Shown: positions 1-6,302, numbered from the stretch's first letter. The stretch: DNA of 7,868 bases from an uncultured Muribaculaceae bacterium (GCA_938039795.1 CALHWU010000018.1:1-7868), one strand, 5' to 3'. A program made the numbers and translations. The notes: generated by a model from the letters alone, not told the origin.

Positions 1-959
1 CCCGAAACTCTTCGACAGTGAAATCGGTAGGCGATGACGCTGCCGTCCTGACGTATCCCGACACTGACGTTCTGGTAAGCTCAGATATGCTGCTGGAAGG
101 CGTGCATTTCGATCTGACTTATATGCCTCTGAAACATCTTGGGTATAAGGCAGCCGTAGTGAACTTTTCCGATATATACGCCATGAACGGGACTCCGCGT
201 CAAATCACTGTCAGTCTGGGGATATCGAAAAGATTTACAGTAGAACACATTGATGAACTTTATGCCGGCATACGTCTGGCGTGTGACATCTATGGCGTTG
301 ATCTGGTCGGCGGTGATACGACTGCTTCGCGAGCCGGACTGGTGATCAGCATCACATGTATAGGCGATGTCGCAAAAGGGGAGGCTGTTGGCCGTGATGG
401 AGCCAAGGATACAGATCTGATATGCGTTTCAGGAGATCTCGGAGCCGCATACATGGGCCTGCAGCTTCTTGAACGCGAGAAAGCCGCTTCTGTAGGCGTA
501 AAGGATTTCATGCCTAAATTCGAAGGCAAAGAATACATCGTGGAGCGCCAGCTCAAGCCTGAGGCCCGAAAAGATATTGTGGCGATGCTTGCGGCGGCCG
601 GTATAAAGCCCACATCGATGATAGACGTCAGCGATGGACTTTCGTCGGAACTGCTTCATATCTGTCATGCATCGAAAACCGGTTGCAGAGTCTACGAGGA
701 CCGCATCCCTATTGATTACCAGACCGCGATCATGGCCGAGGAGCTGAATATGAATCTGGTGACTGCAGCTCTCAACGGCGGAGAGGATTATGAGCTGTTG
801 TTCACTGTGCCTCTTCACTGCCATGAAAAGATTAAGGAAATCAATGGCGTGAAAGTGATAGGGCATATTACCTCGGATTCCCTCGGGTGCGCGTTAGTGA
901 CCCGTGACGGTGCCGAAATGCCCCTCAGAGCGCAAGGGTTCAATCATCTCGAAGGATAA
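1..959 (+). CDS. thiL: Thiamine-monophosphate kinase ThiL, 5'-truncated by window edge
   Basis: ThiL phosphorylates thiamine monophosphate with ATP to give thiamine pyrophosphate, the last step of cofactor synthesis, in the cytoplasm. The reading frame is open from the left edge (first full codon at base 3), so the first few tens of residues lie outside; the in-frame GTG at 18 is internal, not a start. Family motifs run in order: GDDAAVL (bases 30-50), which binds Mg-ATP; DMLLEGVHF (84-110); NFSDIYAMNGTP (165-200); LVGGDTT (303-323); the glycine-rich VSGDLGAA (426-449); DVSDGLSSEL (624-653); and GGEDYELLF (777-803). The C-terminus (QGFNHL) is typical and complete, with a TAA stop. This is the PurM/ThiL (AIR synthase-related) fold. 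Neighbouring genes give no thiamine context, so it looks like a stand-alone housekeeping gene here. The assignment is very secure. Confidence 0.97.
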   Translation, partial: RNSSTVKSVGDDAAVLTYPDTDVLVSSDMLLEGVHFDLTYMPLKHLGYKAAVVNFSDIYAMNGTPRQITVSLGISKRFTVEHIDELYAGIRLACDIYGVDLVGGDTTASRAGLVISITCIGDVAKGEAVGRDGAKDTDLICVSGDLGAAYMGLQLLEREKAASVGVKDFMPKFEGKEYIVERQLKPEARKDIVAMLAAAGIKPTSMIDVSDGLSSELLHICHASKTGCRVYEDRIPIDYQTAIMAEELNMNLVTAALNGGEDYELLFTVPLHCHEKIKEINGVKVIGHITSDSLGCALVTRDGAEMPLRAQGFNHLEG

Positions 960-974
960 CACGCACGTGTTTTT
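958..974 (+). terminator. Possible short intrinsic terminator after thiL
   Basis: The perfect dyad AACACGCACGTGTT (958-971) overlaps the thiL stop codon and is followed by TTT and an AT-rich stretch. The stem is only 5 bp once a 4-base loop is allowed, so it is a weak candidate. The larger inverted repeat at 980-1033 is an alternative terminator for the same gene. Confidence 0.3.
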
Positions 975-979
975 ATAAA

Positions 980-1040
980 AATTGCTGCCCGGCAAAGTTA
1001 TTTCATCAATAATATTAGGCTCGGGCGGCAATTATTTTCT
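980..1040 (+). terminator. 12-bp inverted repeat with T-rich tail, candidate thiL terminator
   Basis: The arm at 980-991 (AATTGCTGCCCG) pairs with 1022-1033 (CGGGCGGCAATT) over 12 positions in RNA, with one G-U pair and a 30-base loop. The right arm is followed by ATTTTCT. This is the strongest stem in the spacer and could end thiL transcription. The long loop is unusual, and the right arm sits just upstream of the nusB -7 element, so it could instead be an operator or a leader structure. Confidence 0.45.
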
Positions 1041-1056
1041 AACTTTGCAGCGCAAA
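1014..1056 (+). promoter_or_regulatory. Bacteroidota-type promoter for nusB
   Basis: TAACTTTG at 1040-1047 matches the Bacteroidota -7 consensus TAnnTTTG. A weak -33 candidate (TTAG, 1015-1018) lies 21 bases upstream, within the usual spacing. The dyad TTTGC-AGC-GCAAA (1044-1056) straddles the expected start of transcription, an arrangement I recall as common at Bacteroidales promoters. It would give a leader of about 30 bases before the nusB ATG. No Shine-Dalgarno motif is visible, as is usual in this phylum. Confidence 0.7.
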
Positions 1057-1081
1057 AAAACGAACAAGTACATTCATAGTC

Positions 1082-2512
1082 ATGATAAATCGTGTATTGA
1101 TCAGAATCAAAGTTGTGCAGATGCTGTATTCATATCTGCTCACTAAAAGCGAGTTCAGGATTGAACCGGCGCCGGAATCGGCAACAAGAGATAAGAGATT
1201 TGCATACACGGTTTATATCGATACACTGCTGATGATACTGCGGCTGTCGGGACAGAACGCAGGCTCACAGCGGCAGACTTCGCCTCTTGCGGGACATACA
1301 ATCCATCCGGCACTCACGTCAAGCAAACTTGTGCGTGCGCTGCGCGACGATGACCAGATAAAGGGGATCATCCTGCGCAAAAATGAATTGCCCGACGATA
1401 TGGCCGATGCTATTGAACCGGTATATTTCGCACTGACAGATTCGTCGGCATACAAAAACCACATCAAATCAAAAAGCCATGAGATGGCCGATGACGTGAA
1501 ATTCTGGGCAGCCGTGCTCCCGACAGTCGTGCTTAAAAACGCGAAATTCGTCGAGTGTGCGCGCCGTAACCCCGATTTCAGCATCACCGGACTGGAAAAA
1601 GGTGTGGAGATGGCTGTCGCCACACTTGAGAGCTTCAGCGACAACCGCTATATGCTCCGGGATGCCTCGAAGGCGCTGACCGCCTCGCTCGACAAAGCCT
1701 ACGAACTCTATCATGCCCTGCTCCTTCTGCCGGCCGAGATAACGGCTCTCCGCGATGTCAGGATCGAAAATGCCCGTCATAAGTTCCTGGCGACTCCCGA
1801 AGACCTCAACCCCAACACGAGGATGATCGACAATCCGCTTCCGGCCAGGATCGCGGAATGCGACGACATGACCGAATATCTCAAATCAAACCCGTTCAGC
1901 TGGGACGGTGATCTCGATATGATCCAGCGCCTGCTTGACCGGATCATGGAGTCAAAGATCTACAAGGACTACATGGAGGCCCCGGCCACCGACTACAAGA
2001 CCGACTGCGAATTCTGGCGCTCGGTCATGAAAAACATCATCCTGCCGTCGGATGATCTCGCCGAGGCTCTTGAATCGAAATCGGTGTATTGGAACGACGA
2101 CCTCGAGATCATGGGCACATTCGTGCTCAAGACTCTGAAACGGATAGCTTCGTCACCGGAAGGATGCGTGGAGCTTCTTCCGAAATACAAGGACGAGGAG
2201 GACGCACGCTTCGGCGCCGAGCTCTTCATGGATGCCGTCAACAATTTTGACGAGTATCGCTCCTACGTGGAAAAATTCATCAATTCGACATCCTGGGATC
2301 CTGAGCGTATGGCATTCATGGATCTTATAGTCATGGTGACGGCCATTGCTGAGCTTCTCAACTATCCGCTGATACCTATTCCGGTCACTCTCAATGAGTA
2401 TATTGAGATAGCCAACGCTTACAGCACTCCAAGAAGCGGCCAGTTCGTCAACGGCATACTCTACTCCGTGATAAATTATCTGCAGGAGCAGGGCAAACTT
2501 AATAAAAACTGA
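1082..2512 (+). CDS. nusB: Transcription antitermination factor NusB, long form with internal duplication
   Basis: NusB binds boxA RNA together with NusE (ribosomal protein S10) and supports antitermination on rRNA operons. The start MINRVLIRIKVVQ is the typical Bacteroidales NusB beginning (helix 1). The C-terminal 75 residues are the classic NusB core: WDPERMAFMDLIVMVTAIAELL (405-426), then VTLNEYIEIANAYSTPRSGQFVNGIL (435-460), matching the NEAxELA...KFVNGVL signature of E. coli NusB. The protein is 476 residues; E. coli NusB is about 139 and the Bacteroides form I remember is about 300. The extra length lies between helix 1 and the segment SKALTASLDKAYELY (196-210), which normally follows soon after helix 1. 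That extra part resembles the following segment (see the repeat entry). There is no frameshift, and base composition looks uniform. It heads the nusB-yajC-ybbR-coaE cluster. Identity is secure; the function of the extra part is unknown. Confidence 0.93.
   Translation: MINRVLIRIKVVQMLYSYLLTKSEFRIEPAPESATRDKRFAYTVYIDTLLMILRLSGQNAGSQRQTSPLAGHTIHPALTSSKLVRALRDDDQIKGIILRKNELPDDMADAIEPVYFALTDSSAYKNHIKSKSHEMADDVKFWAAVLPTVVLKNAKFVECARRNPDFSITGLEKGVEMAVATLESFSDNRYMLRDASKALTASLDKAYELYHALLLLPAEITALRDVRIENARHKFLATPEDLNPNTRMIDNPLPARIAECDDMTEYLKSNPFSWDGDLDMIQRLLDRIMESKIYKDYMEAPATDYKTDCEFWRSVMKNIILPSDDLAEALESKSVYWNDDLEIMGTFVLKTLKRIASSPEGCVELLPKYKDEEDARFGAELFMDAVNNFDEYRSYVEKFINSTSWDPERMAFMDLIVMVTAIAELLNYPLIPIPVTLNEYIEIANAYSTPRSGQFVNGILYSVINYLQEQGKLNKN
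1190..2137 (+). repeat. Diverged tandem duplication inside NusB (protein level)
   Basis: Residues about 37-182 align with about 202-352. From residue 91 to 182 the alignment to 261-352 has a constant offset of 170 and no gap. By hand count about 17 of 92 positions are identical, including D109/D279, I111/I281, S121/S291, YK 124-125/294-295, D138/D308, FW 141-142/311-312, L151/L321, LE 171-172/341-342 and TL 181-182/351-352. Further upstream, AYTVY (41-45) matches AYELY (206-210), each followed by a leucine-rich helix, at offset 165. The DNA copies are too diverged to show as a nucleotide repeat, so the event is old. This is read directly from the translation; a structural comparison would settle it. 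Confidence 0.65.
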
Positions 2513-2533
2513 TTTCAACCACTCTGCAACATG

Positions 2534-2561
2534 GTTGATTGAAAAATAATTCGTATATTTG
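2534..2561 (+). promoter_or_regulatory. Candidate promoter for yajC
   Basis: TATATTTG at 2554-2561 fits the Bacteroidota -7 consensus TAnnTTTG. A possible -33 element, GTTG at 2534-2537, sits 16 bases upstream, slightly closer than usual, so the upstream half is weak. The expected start of transcription lies roughly 20-25 bases before the yajC ATG. It suggests yajC and the genes after it can be expressed separately from nusB, which ends 78 bases upstream. Confidence 0.6.
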
Positions 2562-2590
2562 CATTATCCAACCAACTTAACCATACAGCA

Positions 2591-2935
2591 ATGATTTTTA
2601 ACCTCCTGACACTTCAGGCCGACGGCGGACAAGGCGCCGGAGCGATGAATCTGATCATGATCGTACTCCTGATCGCGATATTCTATTTTTTCATGATTCG
2701 TCCGCAGCAGAAAAAACAGAAAGAGATCAGAAAATTCCGTGAATCGATAGGCGAGGGTGACCGTGTGGTTACTGCCGGCGGCATCTATGGAAAAATACGT
2801 TCGATCAATGACAATATTGTCAGCCTCCAGATCGCGAAGGATGTTGTGATCCGTGTCGACAAGGGTTCGGTATATCCTTCGGCAGCCGACGCTTCGCAGG
2901 ATCAGAACAAGGCCGACGAAGCCGCAAAACAGTAA
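2591..2935 (+). CDS. yajC: Preprotein translocase accessory subunit YajC
   Basis: YajC is a small inner-membrane protein that associates with SecDF and the SecYEG translocon. The 114-residue product has one membrane segment (about 20-37, rich in I/L/F), directly followed by the family signature FMIRPQQKKQKE (34-45), which places the C-terminus in the cytoplasm. The segment ESIGEGDRVVTAGGIYGKI (51-69) is the conserved SH3-like YajC domain. The tail after residue 97 is charged, low in complexity and probably disordered. Length is normal for the family. It follows nusB with its own likely promoter and precedes the ybbR-like gene by 54 bases. In many bacteria yajC sits next to tgt or secDF; here it is in the nusB-coaE cluster. 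Confidence 0.95.
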   Translation: MIFNLLTLQADGGQGAGAMNLIMIVLLIAIFYFFMIRPQQKKQKEIRKFRESIGEGDRVVTAGGIYGKIRSINDNIVSLQIAKDVVIRVDKGSVYPSAADASQDQNKADEAAKQ

Positions 2936-2948
2936 CGACATCATAATC

Positions 2949-2971
2949 TTCTGTCGGACTGCCCGGCAGAA
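2949..2971 (+). promoter_or_regulatory. Strong hairpin between yajC and ybbR-like gene
   Basis: TTCTGTCGG (2949-2957) pairs with CCGGCAGAA (2963-2971): nine consecutive pairs with one G-U and a 5-base loop. No U-tract follows (next bases ATCCCGATAG), so it does not look like an intrinsic terminator. It could set mRNA processing or stability between the two genes. The function is inference. Confidence 0.4.
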
Positions 2972-2989
2972 ATCCCGATAGTCAACACG

Positions 2990-3964
2990 ATGGTCGACTG
3001 CAAACGAATTATCGACAAGGCTAAAGGAGCCGTTCACTCCTCAAAAGGGCGTGACCTGCTCCTTTATCTTATGTTTGTATGTGTGGCTTTCGTGTTCTGG
3101 TTTTTCCTGTCGCTTGATTCCGAAATACAGCGCGACTACGATGTGCCGGTGGAGATTGAGAATGTCCCCGACAGCGTTACGATGCTTGGCATCGTGCCTT
3201 CGGAAATCAACGTCTCGGTTCATGGCAAGGGGTACCAGCTAATCCGGTACATGTGGGGCAAGATGCCCACTATGCGCGTCAAGTTTTTCGACCATGTGAC
3301 GGAGGGCAATGTGTTTGCTCTTCCCCGTCCCAAACTTGAAAGCCGGCTGCGGGATTATTTCGGACAGGGAGTACAGATCATGTCGATGCGTCCCGATTCC
3401 CTGCGCCTGCGATACACGACAGTCCCGGGAGTGATGGTAAGGCTTGATGTCGACGCCGACATACGCACTGATCTCCAATATGTTTTGAGCGGGCCTATAA
3501 CGGCCAATATTGACTCGGTCAGAGTCTTCGCGCCCAATGGCTTGCCATCGTCTGTCTCGGCCGTGACTACCGAGCCACTCATAAAGTCCGGACTCAGGGA
3601 TACCTCTCGGTTTGAGGTAGCGGTAAAACCGATAGATGGAATGCGAATAATCCCTGACAGGGTGATCGTGACAGTGCCGGTGGAACCCTTGATCGTAAAG
3701 AAGAAAAAAGTGAGGATCGAGGTGACAGGTATCCCTGAAGGGGCGGGTCTGATCACGTTCCCATCGGTGGCAGAGGTTTCATACCTTGTACCGATGAGCT
3801 TTTACAATGACGATTACCCCGTAAGCGCATTTGTTGATTTCAACTCGATCGACAACCGCCGGCAGCGTGCCAAACTGCATCTGACGCCTATGCCTGAACT
3901 TTACCGCAATGTCATGGTCGAGCCCGACAGCGTGGAGTATATCATCGAGCAACACGCAAGATAA
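2990..3964 (+). CDS. Membrane-anchored YbbR-domain protein
   Basis: The 324-residue product has a short basic cytoplasmic N-terminus, one membrane helix (about 22-41) and a large predicted extracytoplasmic beta-rich part. That part shows about three YbbR-like repeats (about 47-145, 149-233, 236-320), seen as recurring patterns such as the 'VPVEIENVP' start, 'VPSEINVSVHGKG' (69-81) and 'EPDSVEYII' (311-319). A run KKKKVRIEV (237-245) begins the third repeat. In Firmicutes, YbbR (CdaR) regulates the diadenylate cyclase CdaA next to it; no cyclase gene is in this window, so that role cannot be assumed. Its stop TAA is followed at once by the coaE ATG, so the two are probably translationally coupled. 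The family assignment is good, the molecular role is unknown. ATG at 2990 is chosen because it leaves the normal short cytoplasmic segment before the membrane helix. Confidence 0.85.
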   Translation: MVDCKRIIDKAKGAVHSSKGRDLLLYLMFVCVAFVFWFFLSLDSEIQRDYDVPVEIENVPDSVTMLGIVPSEINVSVHGKGYQLIRYMWGKMPTMRVKFFDHVTEGNVFALPRPKLESRLRDYFGQGVQIMSMRPDSLRLRYTTVPGVMVRLDVDADIRTDLQYVLSGPITANIDSVRVFAPNGLPSSVSAVTTEPLIKSGLRDTSRFEVAVKPIDGMRIIPDRVIVTVPVEPLIVKKKKVRIEVTGIPEGAGLITFPSVAEVSYLVPMSFYNDDYPVSAFVDFNSIDNRRQRAKLHLTPMPELYRNVMVEPDSVEYIIEQHAR

Positions 3965-4534
3965 ATGATTCTTACAGCTATTTCAGGAGGTATCGGAAGC
4001 GGCAAAAGCGTAGTGGCCCGCATGCTGAGAGCTATGGGATATGAGGTCTATGACTGCGATGTCAGAGCCCGTGAAATAATGGATATTGACGAGCATCTTC
4101 GCCGGCGCATAGCCTGCGAGGTATGCAGCGAGGCAGTCGAAAAGGGACAAATCGACCGTCGCCGACTGGCGGAAAAGGTGTTTTCAGATTCAGAAGCGCT
4201 TGAAAGATTAAACCGTATAGTCCATGGAGCTGTCAAGGACGACATATCCCACTGGGCATCGACACGTATGAAATCACGCGCTTTTATCGAGACGGCCATC
4301 CTGTATCAGAGCGGCATAGACAGAATGGTCGATGAAGTATGGGAAGTCACGGCTCCTTCCCAGCTACGGCTCAAAAGAGCCGTAGGGAGGGGAATGAATG
4401 AAATGGATGCACGATCAAGAATGGCGAGGCAGGACGCCTATGATGCCGAATCTGTCCACCGCGACGTAAAAATGATTGTCAACGACGACATTGAGGCCGT
4501 CATACCACAGATCCTCTCGCTTCTATCTGTCTGA
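3965..4534 (+). CDS. coaE: Dephospho-CoA kinase CoaE
   Basis: CoaE phosphorylates the ribose 3'-hydroxyl of dephospho-CoA with ATP, the last step of coenzyme A synthesis, in the cytoplasm. The 189-residue product shows the P-loop GGIGSGKS (8-15), the DCDVRAREIM segment (30-39; equivalent to the family's DADxxARE), GQIDRRRLAEKVF (61-73), the LNRIVH segment (82-87), FIETAILYQSGID (107-119) in place of the usual 'xxPLLFE' strand and helix, and RMARQ (152-156) in the lid/adenine region. The usual HP dipeptide after LNxxV is HG here (87-88). Length is close to the family norm of about 200. It is the last gene of the + strand cluster and ends with the tandem stops TGATAA, 12 bases from the convergent nitrilase-family gene. 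Confidence 0.95.
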   Translation: MILTAISGGIGSGKSVVARMLRAMGYEVYDCDVRAREIMDIDEHLRRRIACEVCSEAVEKGQIDRRRLAEKVFSDSEALERLNRIVHGAVKDDISHWASTRMKSRAFIETAILYQSGIDRMVDEVWEVTAPSQLRLKRAVGRGMNEMDARSRMARQDAYDAESVHRDVKMIVNDDIEAVIPQILSLLSV

Positions 4535-4546
4535 TAACGCACGCAT

Positions 4547-5344
4547 TCAAAGCTCGATCTCGAACCGGTCGGCATCCATCCATGGAGAGAACCGCTTGCG
4601 GTCGACATCAAGCTGCCGACCGTCAAGGAGAGCATAGATCAGACCGTCGGTCATTCGGTCGGCGATATCATCGCCCCAGTGATTGAACGCGAATGAATCG
4701 CCGGCCGGGTATTCGCCGAATCTGTCGGATCCCTCACGGTTGCAGCCTATGATATATGCCTGATTCTCGATAGCTCGTGCCAGCAGCATGTGCTTCCAGG
4801 CGAAGACACGTGAATGAGCCCAGTTGGCAGGTACTATAAGCGCATCGTATTCATTGGCGACACTCCGGTTCCATACTGGAAAACGGATATCATAGCATAT
4901 CGACATCTTCAATCGCCAGCCTCTGAAACTAACTATCGGCGAACGCTTGTGGCCGGGAGTGAGAAGCTTGTGTTCACCACCGGCACGGAAAAGATGACGC
5001 TTGTCATAGAACACGGTGACGCCATCGGGTGAGGTCATGAATCCGCGGTTATATAGATTTTCATCTTTATCGACAGCGGTGAATCCTCCCCATATAGCCA
5101 AGTTGTATGCCGAGGCCCACTTCCTCACTGTCTGCATCGTGACGCCGTCGTCAGTCTCCGCATTATGAAGCAACTGTTGCCTGCTGTTGGCATACCCGGT
5201 GTTGAACATTTCAGGCAGTACGACCAGATCGGTGTCGCTGTCGACCGCCGACAAACGTTTTTCTACCGCTGCAAGGTTAGCGGCAGCATCATTCTCTATG
5301 ATGTCGTGTGGAATAATGGCAATCTTGAGATTGTTTTCAGGCAT
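4547..5344 (-). CDS. Nitrilase-superfamily amidohydrolase, omega-amidase (YafV)-like
   Basis: It probably hydrolyses a small omega-amide such as 2-oxoglutaramate to the oxo-acid and ammonia (a metabolite-repair role in YafV/Nit2 relatives). I choose the ATG at 5344 (265 residues): MPENNLKIAIIP begins the first strand normally and overlaps the upstream acyltransferase stop by 8 bases; a longer in-frame start at 5407 would add 21 residues with no family resemblance. Numbering from this start, the catalytic set is visible: Glu45 in LVVLPEMF, Lys115 in YDKRHLF, a second Glu at 124 (GGEHKLLTPG), and the nucleophile Cys150 in SICYDIRFPVW, a sequence close to omega-amidases. ANWAHSR (173-179) and RAIENQAY (190-197) are also typical. 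No signal peptide, so cytoplasmic. It is the last gene of a three-gene operon. The exact substrate is uncertain. Confidence 0.9.
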   Translation of the reverse strand: MPENNLKIAIIPHDIIENDAAANLAAVEKRLSAVDSDTDLVVLPEMFNTGYANSRQQLLHNAETDDGVTMQTVRKWASAYNLAIWGGFTAVDKDENLYNRGFMTSPDGVTVFYDKRHLFRAGGEHKLLTPGHKRSPIVSFRGWRLKMSICYDIRFPVWNRSVANEYDALIVPANWAHSRVFAWKHMLLARAIENQAYIIGCNREGSDRFGEYPAGDSFAFNHWGDDIADRMTDGLIYALLDGRQLDVDRKRFSPWMDADRFEIEL

Positions 5345-5891
5345 CTGCAGTACAGAATTTGTCTTTATACAGTCCGGTGAACTGACTGTAATAACGTTTG
5401 ACCTCAAGCAGATCAGCCTCTATATCGCCGGTGGGATCAAATCTACGGGTGATATAGATATGTCGCGACGGATAGTCGATGGCCCCTAAAAGCACGGGGA
5501 TGTGAGCGCCCATGGCTATGCGTAAAAATCCGCTATGCCAGTGGCAGTTTCGGCTTCTTGTACCTTCAGGAGTTATTGCAAGAGTCAGACGTTCGGAATC
5601 ATTATATTTTTCTACAATCGCTTTGACAAGCGACCCTTTTTCACTTTTTCTGCTGCGCGGTACAGGAATTCCACCTATGGCACGCAAAATGGATCCGAGC
5701 GGAAAGAAGAACCATGATTCCTTCATCAGAAATCCGGCTTTACGACTGACGGAGGCGTATGCCAGCTTGCCCAGCACGAAGTCCCAGTTGGATGTGTGCG
5801 GAGCCACACATACAATACACTTGGGGTAATCAGGCTGGGTGATGTCGACTTTCCAACCGGCCAGTTTAAGAATGAGGCCGCTTAGATTCAT
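5337..5891 (-). CDS. PlsC-type 1-acylglycerol-3-phosphate acyltransferase-like protein
   Basis: Members of this family transfer an acyl chain to a lysophospholipid or related acceptor at the inner face of the membrane. The 184-residue product has the two key motifs: HTSNWD (32-37), the HxxxxD catalytic motif, and PEGTRS (108-113), the acceptor-binding motif. GGIPVPRSRKS (73-83) fits the intermediate conserved block. There is no clear N-terminal membrane helix; hydrophobic stretches such as SWFFFPLGSILRAIGGIPV may allow peripheral binding. It is shorter than E. coli PlsC (about 245), typical of the short forms I recall from Bacteroidota. Its start overlaps the upstream gene's stop by 4 bases (ATGA), and its end overlaps the next gene by 8, so all three are likely translated together. 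It may act on an acceptor other than lysophosphatidic acid. Confidence 0.88.
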   Translation of the reverse strand: MNLSGLILKLAGWKVDITQPDYPKCIVCVAPHTSNWDFVLGKLAYASVSRKAGFLMKESWFFFPLGSILRAIGGIPVPRSRKSEKGSLVKAIVEKYNDSERLTLAITPEGTRSRNCHWHSGFLRIAMGAHIPVLLGAIDYPSRHIYITRRFDPTGDIEADLLEVKRYYSQFTGLYKDKFCTADA

Positions 5892-6244
5892 TTCGTCTCT
5901 ACTTTCCCGGTCTCGTTTCTGGAGGGAAGAGCTGAATTCATTTCCTTTACGATCGCGAGCAAAGCCTCGTTGAATTCCTCACGGAGTTTCCTGAAAGCAG
6001 CCGCATAGTAGGCCGAGCGGGCCTTACGGTAGGCGCCTGCGTTGTCAAATTCGGCACGCGATTTGTCGAAGCTGAAACTAACTTTCGACAAAGCATCAGT
6101 CTGGAGGGCAGCCAGACTGCATATCGCATCCGTCAGCTTATCGCAATCTATCCCCGGAATGATCTCGCTTGCCATAGCACACTCTGCGGCGCAGTCGCCG
6201 CAGACATAACGGATCTGCTTTTTAAGAGTTCTTTTGTTAGCCAT
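5888..6244 (-). CDS. Conserved-looking 118-residue helical protein of unknown function
   Basis: I do not recognise a named family, though the beginning MANKRTLKKQIRYVC resembles unnamed Bacteroidales proteins I have seen. The product is basic at the N-terminus, has no signal peptide or membrane segment, and looks almost fully alpha-helical; residues 70-104 are rich in A, R, K, E and could form a long amphipathic helix or coiled coil. Five cysteines sit in the first 42 residues (15, 18, 22, 34, 42), including the spacing C-x2-C-x3-C; the rest of the protein has none. The ATG at 6244 follows a candidate promoter, and the TGA overlaps the acyltransferase ATG by 4 bases, so this is the first gene of that operon. 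The overlap and reading-frame length support a real gene. A role linked to the acyltransferase is inference only. Confidence 0.8.
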   Translation of the reverse strand: MANKRTLKKQIRYVCGDCAAECAMASEIIPGIDCDKLTDAICSLAALQTDALSKVSFSFDKSRAEFDNAGAYRKARSAYYAAAFRKLREEFNEALLAIVKEMNSALPSRNETGKVETK

Positions 6245-6262
6245 ATCTTAACGTTTAATATA

Positions 6263-6277
6263 ATATCAACAAAAATA
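6263..6277 (-). promoter_or_regulatory. Candidate promoter for the three-gene operon
   Basis: On the - strand TATTTTTG (6277-6270) fits the TAnnTTTG -7 consensus and lies 25 bases before the ATG at 6244. No convincing TTTG -33 element is found at the expected distance. The spacer between the phosphoglycerate-mutase-like gene and this operon is only 58 bases and strongly AT-rich. Confidence 0.5.
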
Positions 6278-6295
6278 GCTAATAAATCGTTTAGC
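6268..6295 (-). terminator. Weak candidate terminator after the apgM-like gene
   Basis: On the - strand GCTAA (6295-6291) and TTAGC (6282-6278) form a 5-bp stem followed by TATTTTTGTT. The stem is short and AT-rich, and its T-rich tail coincides with the -7 element of the next operon, so it may be chance. Confidence 0.25.
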
Positions 6296-6302
6296 GACGT
6301 CA

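Noticed and set aside
18..20. GTG at 18 as the thiL start
   Set aside because: The frame stays open to the left edge, and the family has additional N-terminal residues before GDDAAVL, so the gene is cut by the window.
429..866. Antisense open frame of 145 codons inside thiL
   Set aside because: It lies wholly opposite a clear thiL reading frame, the product shows no recognisable domain, and it has no promoter or start context.
1213..1644. Antisense open frame of 143 codons opposite nusB
   Set aside because: The serine-rich product is what a reverse-frame shadow of this codon usage gives; it resembles no family, and the sense frame is well supported.
2527..2537. CAAC-ATG-GTTG dyad after nusB as a terminator
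   Set aside because: The stem is only 4 bp with a 3-base loop and there is no T-run after it; the region is better explained as the yajC promoter.
2564..3037. Antisense open frame of 157 codons covering yajC and the following spacer
   Set aside because: YajC on the + strand is certain, and the antisense product has no domain I can recognise.
5345..5407. Longer start for the nitrilase-family protein
   Set aside because: The extra 21 residues do not resemble the family and would run deep into the acyltransferase gene; the ATG at 5344 gives a standard N-terminus and a short coupling overlap.
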